This document shows positions 36,892 to 47,883 of a DNA stretch of 64,000 nt, piece after piece; the first letter of the stretch is position 1, and every line of letters begins with the position of its first letter. A program made the position numbers and the translations under genes. The notes under the pieces were generated by a model. That model saw nothing but the letters and a program-made list of their open reading frames with translations. It was not told the DNA's origin and searched no databases. The stretch is from Chamaecrista fasciculata (Eukaryota; Streptophyta; Magnoliopsida; Fabales; Fabaceae): positions 53,294-117,293 of the forward strand of contig QANZ01044514.1 of NCBI GenBank assembly GCA_003254925.1, in the 5' to 3' direction.

Positions 36892-38045
36892 TAGTTTTCA
36901 TTTGTCTCTACTTCTCAACTTTTATCTCTAACATAATTTTTAATAATTAAATTTAAAAATAAGTCACTCTATTTAGTTATAATCCTCAATGACCCTAACC
37001 TATATCGTAGGCTAAGGCATTTATAGTCTTGGATAATAAAATCTAATGAATTTTCTATTATTGAAATATAATAATTTCTTTTTTTAAAATATATTTTTCA
37101 ATGGGCTAGTTTTTTCTTGTCCAATTCAATGTCTCACTAGTTAGATGAATTAAATAGGCTAACTCGATTGATTAGACTTATTTTAATGGCTCTATGTATA
37201 TGCCAGCAACATTGTGATTACTCTTTTAAAAATCAGACTGGATTGACAAGTTTGATTATTTTGATTGGTGTCAACGTGAAGAATGACTTAACTTTTATTA
37301 GATCCTTAGCATTTTTTTCTTTGTACATTTTTTCATTGAGTTAGAGACTCATGAGAAATGATAATATGTAAGACTCATATTTTTTATTTTTATTTTATTT
37401 CTCGTACTCTATAAATAATATAGAAGATCCAATTTCATTTTTATTATTGGACCTTTTTGCAGTTGAACCACTTCAAATGATCTATAACTCTTCAGAACCG
37501 CTTTGATCTTGGATCGAAAATCAAACATCATTTGTAAACAAAGTACACTATTCGTCCATAAAAGTAAAATATGACTTGTTTTTTTAAAAGGACTCACTCA
37601 ATTCTTAAGCCTAAGTTTTGATGAGTATAACTTAAATTTAATAATGTAAATAAATTAAACAAACAAAAAATTGAAAGAAACATAATTAAACTAATTTGTT
37701 ATTTGTTTGGTTTGAAAGTTTGATACTCTTTTTTTTTGTACATGAAGGAGGACACGTAACACTACACCATGACAGAATGAGGCTAAACTGCCCATAATAA
37801 ATCAGCACTCAGACTATGCATACAGATATCAACAAGTTCATAAAAAACGTGAATACCATACTCCTAAACATGCGCAAAATTTGCAAGACGATCTGGTACT
37901 AGATGTTGTGGCAATGTGAATTGCTGAGTTACAATATGAATTATACGTGTGAAAATTTATAAGTATTTTATATTAATATAGAGCTTATGCTAATATTTTA
38001 TATGTTTCCGTAATAAATTAATTATTGAAAAAGTATTTTTGGTGC
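36892..38045. other. AT-rich intergenic DNA
   Basis: No gene is supported. Confidence 0.5.
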
Positions 38046-38053
38046 ATATAAAT

Positions 38054-38654
38054 TAGGGGGTGTCAAAACGGGTCAATGCCCGTGGGCTGGCCCATTAAAT
38101 TGGTGGATTTGGGCATTAATAAAATAGGCCCGTTTAAATATAGGCTTAAATAGGTTGGCCCGTTTATGACGGTGTGCCCGCATATTTTCTTTTTAATTTT
38201 ATTAAACTTTTATGAATATAATTATTTTAAAGATATTTTATATATGTTTTGTATACATTTCTATCTAAATATTATTTGTATGTTATCCTCTTATATTAAT
38301 TTTTAAATTATAATTTTTCAAAAGGTAAATTAATTTTTAGAATCAAAAATAATTTTATGTAAATTTTATTTTAGTATAGGATTAAATAATTATATAATAA
38401 CAATCAATATATAAATAAAAATAAAAATATTGTTAATGTTTAACAAATTTTATTATATTTTTATTTTTTTTTTATAAATTTTAATTTTAAAAAAGTGTTG
38501 GCCCTCGGGCCGGCCTGTTTAACCCGCAGGCCAACACGGATGGGTTGGAGCATCTAAAATAGAATCCATTTTTAAACGGGCCGGCCCATCCCGACTCCTT
38601 TAAAAGGTGGCATGTGATGGGCTTGGGCATACCAGCTCGTTTTGACACCCCTAA
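38054..38654. mobile_element. hAT-type MITE, 601 bp
   Basis: The ends are TTAGGGGGTGTCAAAACG-like at the left and the complement of TTTAGGGGTGTCAAAACG at the right. The flanks ATATAAAT (38046-38053) and ACATAAAT (38655-38662) give an 8-bp duplication with one mismatch. Both ends are GC-rich (GGGCTGGCCC, GGGCCGGCCC) around an AT-rich middle. It has the same style as 22381-22883. No transposase. Confidence 0.65.
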
Positions 38655-38660
38655 ACATAA

Positions 38661-39032
38661 ATTATAGGATAAGTCTCAAGTGTAATTTTATTATTTTTAG
38701 GTGGTCAATTATAGTCTTAAATTTTTATAGTCGACTCAATTGTATTTCAAGATCTAACATTGTTTAAATCGTTAAGTGACATTGTAAGTGACATTTTTTT
38801 TTATTTGTGCAAATTGTATCTCAAAACTTTTATATTTGTATCAATTCTTACTCTAAAACTTTCAGATTTCTTGTCAAGGGTACCTTTAGAAATATTGATG
38901 TTAGCACGATTTCAATGTTTTTGGTTAAGGAGTTAGAAAATGTTAAATCTTATAATACAATTGAGTTCAATGTGAAACTTTAGGGATACAATTGATCAAA
39001 AAATGGATACAATTGAAACTTACCCTATTATT
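38661..39032. mobile_element. foldback element directly abutting the hAT MITE
   Basis: The left arm (GGATAAGTCTCAAGTGTAAT, GACTCAATTGTATTTCAAGA) is inverted at the right (AATTGAAACTTACCCTATT, TCTTATAATACAATTGAGTT). The phrase CAATTGTAT recurs in each arm. Confidence 0.5.
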
Positions 39033-39610
39033 TGAGGGCACAAAAAAAATGCTTTTGTCAAATATTTGCAATTGTCTTTTTTTTAAAAAAAATTTGAGAC
39101 TTAACATTTTTATTTAAAAGCTCAAATATTAATTTTACAATTAAGTTTTAGTTATAGTATAATTATATTAAATTTAAGTGATACAACATATTTTTGTCAA
39201 ATATTATTTATTGTCCATAAAAGACTATTAGAATTTCAATTGAATCTTTCATAAGCACTATTTTTTAAAAAGAGAAAATTAGTACGCATTAAGATTTAGA
39301 TGAGAAACTTAAATTAAAGAAAATAAACCTTAATCTTAATATATGACAATGAAAATAAATAAAAAAAAACTAAGAAAGTAAACTAAAATAACTTCATTAA
39401 AAATGATGGAATAAAAACTCATATTTTGTGAACAGTATTGCGAATTTAATATATAATTTTTGGATGATGGTATGTTTGTGGAAGATTTGGAGTAAAGTTG
39501 TAAAGTGTATGGAAAGACAAAAATGAAAATAGAAAGAGAAGCTTATCTGAAGTAGTAATGAAGAAGGAGGACAAGTGGCAAGTGAAAGGAGGAAAAAACA
39601 ATGAGAGAAT
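39033..39610. other. AT-rich DNA
   Basis: No gene is supported. Confidence 0.45.
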
Positions 39611-41107
39611 GAGAAACTTGGCTTTGGCCTTTGGGGGAAGGGATGAGACTGAGTGAGGTTTGGTTTAGTTCAGATAAAAACAACAAATAAAGTGAATTGC
39701 AAAGGAGGATGAAATGAAAGAAGATAACATACTAGCATATTGATGAGATTAGATTAGTGTATAATTTTTTTTTTTCAGAAATGATATATTTTTAAGGCCA
39801 AAGTGTAATATTGGTCTTTTATGTTTGGGTTAAGTTGCAATTTAATCTTCTTTATTTTTTTTTTACAATTTTGGTTCATCATGTTTCCCAAAAGTTTAGC
39901 TCATTAGTTTTAACAACTGAATATGGTCAAACTTATGTCGTTTCAAGTTTGAACATGACGAGTCATTTCCTTGTCCAGTTGGGGTCGTTAGCAAATAAGG
40001 TCAAATTAGACTTCAAAAGTGAGTAACTTGTTTCACAGTCAAACAAACAAAGTTGATCATATCACTTTCATTTCAAATTTGATTACGGCGATTTCAGAGT
40101 TACGGATTACACTTAACGAGTCTTTTTTTTTTCCAGCTTAACTAAGACCTAAACAAATGGGGTCAAATCAAACCTGAAAATGGTTTTTCATAATTATTCA
40201 GTTTTTGGTTTTCATTTGGACTTGATTCGACCTCATTTAATGACAGTCTTAACGGGGAAGAAAAAACTCATCAAGAGTAACTTGTAACTTCGAAATCGTC
40301 ACAATCGAATTTAAAACTAGAAAAATATGATCAACTTTGCCCATTGACTATAAAATGAGCGGCTCACTTTTGGAGCCTAATTTAACCTTGTTTGTTGACG
40401 ACCTCAACTGGAAAAAAAAGATTTGTCAAAGGCCACATGTAGCTTGGTTTTCGTCGTATTCGAATTTAAAACGAGAAATATGATCACATTCAATTGTTAG
40501 TACTGACGAGTGAAACATTTGCGATATTTAAAGAACCAAAATTGAAAAGAAAAAAAAAGATAATTAAAAAAATATTTGTGATTACTTAATTTATATCGAG
40601 TCAAGAATTCATTTATTAAATAATTAAAATATATAATTTAGTTATTAAAATATTGTAGTTTTCAACTATTCAGTTTTTATAATGATTTGATACTTGAATT
40701 TAAAATAACTCTATGTCTCGCAGAAAAAGATTTTTTTTTATTGAATTTATTTTTTTTGAATTTAGTTCAAGGATTAAATTATTGACGATGACGATATTTT
40801 AAAGATTAAATAGTATATTTTAATTATTTACAGACTAATTCATCAATTTAATATAAATTTTTTAGATACCAAAACGATAGATTTTCTCTAAATTTTATAG
40901 TATCATTTTTCAAAATTAAAATGATATCATTTCTCACAAAAAGAAAAAACAAAATATTAATTTATACACGAATCTCATCAATATGCAAGTATGTCATCTT
41001 CTTCATTAACTAAACCAAACCTCACCCACTCTCATTTGGGAGTTTGTGATACCACACTCTCTCATTCCTCAATTTCTCGCTCCTCTTTGCTGAAGCCAAG
41101 TTTCTCG
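39611..41107. repeat. large inverted duplication with a foldback element in its centre
   Basis: Segments of 39611-39764 recur inverted in 40963-41107. GAGAAACTTGGCTT pairs with AAGCCAAGTTTCTC, GTGAGGTTTGGTTTAGTT with AACTAAACCAAACCTCAC, and GCATATTGATGAGATT with AATCTCATCAATATGC. The order is conserved but lengths between blocks differ (indels). The about 1.2-kb middle (39795-40560) is itself foldback-like, with TTGGTCTTTTATGTTTGGG at the left and GAACCAAAATTGAAAAG at the right. Confidence 0.6.
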
Positions 41108-41430
41108 AAAAATGATTGGCAAAAATATATTTTTAAAAAATATTAGGTCAATTTTTTAAGTTTGGTTATTATTGAATTTATCCTTAAAATTTTATATTTT
41201 AGTTAAATTTTTATACTATTTAACTAAATAAATTAATGATAAATTTTATGCGATTAATATATACTGTAAAATTACTTGAAAAGATTTAAATTTTAAATCA
41301 AATTAAAAATCACATTAAACAATGTCGTTAATTTATTAGATGAAAAAAGACAAAAGATAAATTTGATTAAGATATGAAATTTTAAAAATAAAATGGACAT
41401 TAAATAAATGTCCATAACTAAATTACAAAT

Positions 41431-41653
41431 TGATATAAAGTTCTTAAAAAATATTTTTGTCAAATTTATATTTTAAGATGTATAATGATTTTTTTTTTTA
41501 TTTTCAAAAGAGAATACATTTTTGATATAAAGTTCTTATTAATAAACATGATTCTCTTTTATAATCATTGATATAAAGTTCTTAAAAAATATATTTGTCA
41601 AATTTATATTTTAAGATGTATAATGATTATAAAAGAGAATCATGTTTATTAAT
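41431..41653. repeat. interleaved direct and inverted repeats
   Basis: A 60-base unit starting TGATATAAAGTTCTTAAAAA occurs at 41431-41490 and again from 41569, with a partial third copy at 41523-41538. A 32-base arm at 41538-41569 (starting ATTAATAAACATGATTCTC) is perfectly inverted at 41622-41653. Confidence 0.75.
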
Positions 41654-41875
41654 AAATTTTTATTATATTATTAATAAAAATATAAAAAAGTTATAATGAT
41701 ATAATTAATATATTAGATCTTAGAACTATTTTATAAAATTAAATTAAGAGGATTATTATTTTTAAATTTAATTGATTTATTTCTTTTGAATTCAGAAATA
41801 ATCAGATATTTCTCAATAATGATTTTTCTTTTGATAAATGATTAAAAATTCTTAATATTAAGAAGTGTATATAAC

Positions 41876-41952
41876 ATATTACTACAGTGTTTTCTTTTGG
41901 CATGCATATTTTTTTTTTGGCCCAAATTTGGCATGAATATTACTACAGTGTT
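41876..41952 (-). repeat. two nested micro-insertions
   Basis: ATATTACTACAGTGTT at 41876-41891 reappears at the far end (41937-41952), bracketing the short insert TTCTTTTGGCATGC. Inside this, TTTTTTTTGGCCCAAA (41911-41926) is inserted between TTTGGCATGCATATT (41896-41910) and TTTGGCATGAATATT (41927-41941). Both inserts read GCC plus an A-run on the minus strand. Confidence 0.7.
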
Positions 41953-42049
41953 ATGGGAAAGGATAGGAGAAAAAAAATAATAAAAAAAAGGTTAAAAACA
42001 AAACCGAAGAAGGGAAAACAATTATGATAAGTGAGAAAATATAAAAGTG

Positions 42050-42260
42050 ATGGATAGAAAGAGGAAGAAAGAGAAGAGAGAGAGTAGAGAGAGAAGTGAA
42101 ACCTGTCTCGTGAAGCAGCAGGTGAAGGAGGAGGAAAAGAAAATAAAAGCTTACTCTTTCTTTTCTTTCTTCTTCTTCTCTTTCTCTCTCTCTCTCTGTT
42201 TCTCTGTGTAAATCCCATTATCTCTCTTTCTCTCTCTCTCTAAGAAAGAAAAAACTTTGT
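42050..42260. repeat. GA/CT-rich low-complexity tract upstream of the TTL gene
   Basis: GA repeats (about 42058-42096) are followed by CT repeats (about 42170-42245). Such tracts are common near plant transcription starts. A TATATATC motif at about 42319-42326 may be the TATA box for the gene starting at 42563. Confidence 0.5.
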
Positions 42261-42562
42261 TGTTTCTCTTTCTTTCTAAGAATTCCAACATCCACATTCA
42301 TTCTTTGCTTCCTCCTTTTATATATCACGAGATCCCCATCTCTTTCTCTCTTTCTTTTTCCTTCTCCTTCATGTCTTCTTCTTCTTCTTCTTCTTCTTCG
42401 AAGCTTGTGGTTCTATGTATCTCTGTTTCTGCTTCTACTAGGAGACCTGCTCTTTGTAGTTTCATTCTCAGGCATTGCTGAAGCTCGAGCGAGCGAGAGA
42501 GAGAGAGAGTCCAAAATAGAGAGGATTTCTTTCATTTCAGGTTCTGTTTGGTTGGTGGGAAA

Positions 42563-45487
42563 ATGTCGCATTCCGGGAAACCCATTTCCGATTTAGGGTT
42601 CGATGCTCTCAACGATCGATTCCGCGACTCCTCCTTAAGCTGCGGCGAGGCTAACAAGCCTGATTTTCGCGAGCTAGATTTAGGTTCGCCGGTTTCGCCA
42701 TTGCGAACACGTCATAATAGTGCACCTGCCGCCAGTAGTGGACTCACCACTACCAGTAGTAGTTCCAGTTCATCTGGATCGGTTTCTGGAGGACGAACCG
42801 GGTTCAACCATGTCGTCCCTAAACGCTCCGATTCGGATCCGAACAACAACCACTCCGGCTCCAGCGACAATAGTCCCACCGCATCTACAGGGAATGCCAG
42901 GATTTTCAAATCGCCTCAAGCAAGATCAGATTCCGCATCGACTCAGCCATTGATTTACTCTGGTCAAACCTCATCCTCCTCCGTCAATTCGCCGCCGCCG
43001 AGTTTTCTTCCCACCGGCAATATCTGTCCTTCCGGCAAGGTTCTCAAGACTGCGGCGTTGTCGTCGGCCAATCGGAGCTCGAGGTCCGACGTCCTCGGCT
43101 CCGGCATGGGGAATTACGGCCACGGAAGCATAATGCGGGGCGGTGCCGCCGCGGCTTCCAAAGGCGGTGGCTCCGCCGGAGAGGTAACAGGTGTGGTGAA
43201 TGCTGCGAGGGCGGCAGCAATCGGCGGCGGCGTGTTGAGTTCGGATCCAGAAGATTTGAAGAGAGCAGGGAACGAGCAGTACAAGAAGGGTCACTTCACA
43301 GAGGCACTCAGTCTATACGATCGAGCAATTGCATTATCCCCTGCTAATGCAGCCTACCGGAGCAACCGTGCAGCCGCATTGACCGGTTTGCGCCGCCTCG
43401 CCGAGGCAGTCAGGGAGTGTCAGGAGGCTGTTAGGTTGGATCCTAATTATGGAAGGGCACATCAGCGTTTAGCTTCTCTTTTTCTCCGGTGAGTTCTTGT
43501 TCTGTGATGCCAGATCAAGTTTGTTCATTTTTCTGTTTTATATTGTATGAATTTTGTTGGTACTCAACTTAGTTGTTTAGTTACTTGGAGATTTCATCTT
43601 TGATAAGACTCTTATAGTAACTGGATTAATGTCATATTTTAGATACAATTACGAATGTGAGTTGTATGAGTGTTTTGGATTCATTGCTTTATGCGGCGTG
43701 TGTGTGGTGGTAGGTTATTGGTATGCTAAATCTGCTGATGTTTGTTTGGGCAAGAGGTGTGGATAAGGGAATTTATTTAATGGCTATCTATTTCTATCCC
43801 TTGTTTGTTGTGACAGGTTAGGACAAGTCGAGAATGCAAGAAAACACCTCTTGTATCCTGGACTGCCGCCAGATCCTTGTGAGTTGCAGAAATTGCAATT
43901 AGTAGAGAAGCATATCAACAAATGTACAGATGTCCGGAGGATAGGCGATTGGAAAAGTGTTTTGAGGGAAGTAGATGCTGCTGTTTCTGCTGGAGCAGAC
44001 TCATCTCCTCAGGTAAAACATATCATTGAATTGAATTGTCTCTTCTGAGTAAGAGTATGTATGTAACGATGGACGTACGAATAGCGACAATTATAAAGCT
44101 GAACTGGTTGAAAATTGAATTTACAGCTCTGTATGTGTAAAGCAGAAGCCTTCTTGAAGCTCCACCAAATTGAGGATGCTGAATCCAGTTTGTTAAACAA
44201 TTCCAAGTTGGAACCACATACTAACTCCTCTTCACAGGCAAGATTTTTTGGCTTCCTTTCTGAAGCTTATTTCTTCTTTGTCAGAGCTCAGATTGAGATG
44301 GCTTTGGGAAGGTGAGTTTAGAAAACTATTAGCTTCACCAGAAATCTGAGATGGCGAAGTTTTCTGTTGGAGAGTGTGAATGGATAATGGATGTATTGCA
44401 GGTTTGAGAATGCAGTTACAGCTGCTGAGAAAGCTGGTCAGATTGATCCCCGAAACATCGAAGTTGATGTTTTACTAAAAAATGTAAGGATGGTGGCAAG
44501 AGCTCGAGCACGTGGAAATGATCTTTTCAAATCCGAAAGGTTCACTGAAGCTTGCTTGGCATATGGGGAAGGTTTGAGGCTGGACCCTTCAAACTCTGTT
44601 CTATACTGCAATAGAGCAGCTTGTTGGTTTAAGCTTGGGCAATGGGAACAATCAATTGAAGATTGCAATAAAGCCTTGCGTATCCAACCAAATTACACGA
44701 AAGCCCTTCTTCGAAGGGCTGCATCAAATAGCAAGGTAATTTGAATTGTTTTTAAATTGTTGAATGCCTGACATGTAGATGTAACTTGTATCATAATCTC
44801 TCACTGTAATTGCAGCTAGAAAGATGGGCAGAAGCAGTGAAAGATTATGAGGTGTTGCGGAGAGAGCTTCCAGATGACAATGAAGTAGCCGAAGCTCTGT
44901 TTCATGCACTAGTCGCATTAAAGAAATCTCATGGAGAAGAAGTGCATAATTTGAAGTTTGGTGGTGAAGTAGAACAAGTATCTGGGCTTGATCAATTTAG
45001 GGCAGCAATATCATTACCAGGTAACTAAAATGTTTCAAGGCTATCTTCAGTAATTAATCAACTTTGTTTATTCTACAAGGCTCCTGAGATTGACTCCAGA
45101 CTCGGCAGGTGTTTCTGTTGTCCATTTTGAGATTGCATCTAATCCACAATGTAAGCAAATTTCACCATTTGTGAGTACACTATGTGGTCGCTACCCATCT
45201 GTTAACTTTCTCAAGGTACCTCACTGATCAATTAAATTAAAAGTCTTGTCAATTTGTCATCTTCACTTCCATATATTTACTCAAGATAGAAATTAAGCAT
45301 TGTTGTGCAATTTTTTTTTTCATTTATGTGAAAGGTGGATATTCAAGAATGCCCAACAGTTGCAACTGCCGAGAGCGTGAGAATTGTACCAACATTCAAG
45401 ATCTACAAGAATGGCAGTCGTGTGAAGGAAATCGTATGCCCCAGTCGTGACATGTTGGAACACTCTGTGAGGCATTACAGCTTTTAG
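42563..45487 (+). CDS. TPR repeat-containing thioredoxin-like protein TTL1/TTL3 type
   Basis: Exons: 42563-43488, 43817-44012, 44127-44311, 44402-44735, 44816-45020, 45109-45215, 45335-45487; 701 codons plus TAG, close to Arabidopsis TTL1 in length. The start is the ATG at 42563 ([13 protein letters not shown]), with [18 protein letters not shown] a family hallmark. Residues 60-225 are a disordered Ser/Gly-rich region. TPR motifs lie at about 231-340 ([20 protein letters not shown]) and again at about 465-580 ([19 protein letters not shown]). A thioredoxin-fold domain occupies about 600-701. The redox site is degenerate: the CxxC position reads NPQC, so it is not a classical oxidoreductase, as known for TTLs. 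TTL proteins scaffold brassinosteroid signalling and act in osmotic-stress and ABA responses. All splice sites are standard. Confidence 0.9.
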
Positions 45488-46158
45488 AAACTCATGACTT
45501 GTACTGCTTCTCTGATGTGTCTTTCTGCAATCACTCTTGCTGCCCAAACCTCTTAGTTGAACTGAAACTTTCCAGTTATTCTGTTCTATCAAATTCGATC
45601 CCATTCCCACCATTAAACCGATCATCCGATTCCTGTAACATAGCCAGAACAGAACCAGATAATAGTCTTCTTAGCAGCCAATGCCAGTGGAACTCAGAGA
45701 TAGTCTAGTTCTTTTTGCTGTTTTTATTTATTCATTCATTCCTCATTGCTCTCTGGTTCCCTTTTCTCCCATCTCCCTGTCTATTATTTTTTAATCTTCT
45801 CCTTTTCAGTTCATCTAGGCCAGCTAGTACTGTATCCCCATGTTTTATTAGAATTTAGAAGGAAAAAACAAAAAAGAAGAGGAGGATTTTACATTTCTGT
45901 ACATTTGATTTAATTGGCAGTTTAATTATCATTAAGTTAGACAATAGAAAGTCAAATTATAGAGAGAGGGAGGGGGTTGGTGTTGTGTTGGTAGAGGAGG
46001 ATCTGTACATGTATATATGTGATGATATATATACCAAACACTGGAAAGCCTTTGAAGGAGATTGGATTAGTGGTGGGTGGGTACCTACTGAAAGGAGGAT
46101 GAATCTGTTGTTATTATTATTGTTTTTGCTCCCCCTTTTCTATCCTAGTCATTTAATC

Positions 46159-46164
46159 AATAAA
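46159..46164 (+). terminator. possible polyadenylation signal of the TTL gene
   Basis: AATAAA occurs about 670 bases after the stop codon, in T-rich sequence. Alternative signals closer to the stop cannot be excluded. Confidence 0.35.
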
Positions 46165-46590
46165 AATTCCCATTTTTTTTCCTTGCTATGTGGTGTTCAT
46201 ATTTCCTTTAACTGCTTGATTTCTATGCTCTGAAACCACTTGGACTCTTGGAAATGTACTGTCATTTACTAAAAATTCTTAAGATGAGTAAACATAGTTA
46301 GTCAATTATGAATAGAACTTATCCTTGACATAATTGATATATTGTAGACCAAGTTGTGTTCAGAATCTCTCATCCCGAATTGGTCTAGGGATTGGAAAGC
46401 AGTGGGATATGGCATTTAAGATAAGGTGTTGTGTGTTGAGAAGAAAGAGGAAAGAGAATGTACATTTGTTTATAAATGAAGGTTGGTTTACTTATTGACT
46501 GGGTGGTTGATGCAAACCATAATAACTCTTTCATGTTTTAGCAGTGGAAGCAGTGGACCACTAATCCGGATCTATGAATTATTTATTTAT

Positions 46591-47035
46591 GGTCAAAACC
46601 TCATTTTGGTCCTTGAATTATAGGATATATTTCATTTTGGTCCCTGAATTATTTTTCGATATGTTTTATTCCTTAAATTTTGTCACTTGTTCTACCGTTA
46701 TCTTCAGTTGTAATTTTGTCTTCTATCTATCGTTATTTCTGAATTGGACACTTGACTTGAACGCTTTCTCTCATACGTTATATTTTTTCTTAGAAGGAAA
46801 AATCAATTATAAATATATGTCTAAGAAGGAAGATTTGTCTTTCCTTTTTTACAAATTCACTTTTGAAGATATGTATAAGAGAAAAATCAATTTCTCTTAG
46901 TTGTCCAAATGATTAGAGATAATTACAAAAATTAGACAAAATTACATTTTAGACTAGCAGTAAAACAAATAGAAAAACTTGATGAGGACCAAAATGAAAT
47001 GAAAAATAGTTTAAAGATGAAAACTAATATGAATA
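46591..47035. mobile_element. foldback MITE with TTTGGTCC phrases
   Basis: The left arm has GGTCAAAACCTCATTTTGGT and TTTCATTTTGGTCCCTGAAT. The right arm has the inverse GAGGACCAAAATGAAATGAA. The arms are imperfect. Confidence 0.4.
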
Positions 47036-47492
47036 TGGTGTTTGAGAGGAATATAAGAAAATGGGTGAGAGAGAGAGAGAGAGAGTTGGGTTTGGGGAAG
47101 GGGGGGTTACACTTGTGGGTGTGGTCACATGTGGGCATTAAAGATGTTGCTCCCCATTGACACTAACTCACAATGTCACTCACTCACTCACCTAACCCTA
47201 AAAAATCCTCCAAATTCCTTGCATTGGTCGGTGTTGCATTTCTCCACATTAGGGCACACCCCCCAATTGGTGGCCCTCACTCCTAATTCACCTACCTTAA
47301 TTGCCGACCACTAATTATATTATGGGTAAATTACAAATTCGGTATAAATTCAATGATAAAAAACATAAAGTTATTTTAAATTCATAGACTAAATCATCAC
47401 AAAGACCAAATCGTGTATTTTAATGATTTAGAGATTGATTTGTTTATTCAGTATGAATTCAAGGATTAAATAATAAATTTTCTCGTGAATTG

Positions 47493-47883
47493 AAATTACA
47501 CTTTGGTACCCTGTGGTTTGACCCTATTTCACTTTGGTACCCTGTGGTTTGAAACTTGACACTTTGGTACCCTGTGGTATTCTCCATTAACACTTTGGTA
47601 CCCTTTGGAGCTATTTTGTAATTTTAACCATAATAAATTTTACAAAAATTACATATTGACCCCAAAAAAATTTTAAAATTTTCATTTTAGTCCCTATATA
47701 ATATGTATCCAGGGACCTATTTGTAATTTTTTGAAAATTTTTTGGAGTCAATATGTAATTTTTGCAAAATTTGTTATGGTTAAAATTACAAAATAGCTCC
47801 AAAGGGTACCAAAGTGTTAATGGAGAATACCACAGGGTACCAAAGTGTCAAGTTTCAAACCACAGGGTACCAAAGTGTAATTT
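47493..47883. mobile_element. foldback element with arms of tandem GGTACC units
   Basis: The left arm contains four units of the type CACTTTGGTACCCTGTGG, and the right arm contains three in inverse orientation. The arms are nearly perfect inverted repeats over more than 100 bases. The loop is AT-rich, with its own inverse phrases. The left arm has one unit more than the right, so the arms have diverged by unit gain or loss. Non-coding. Confidence 0.75.
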
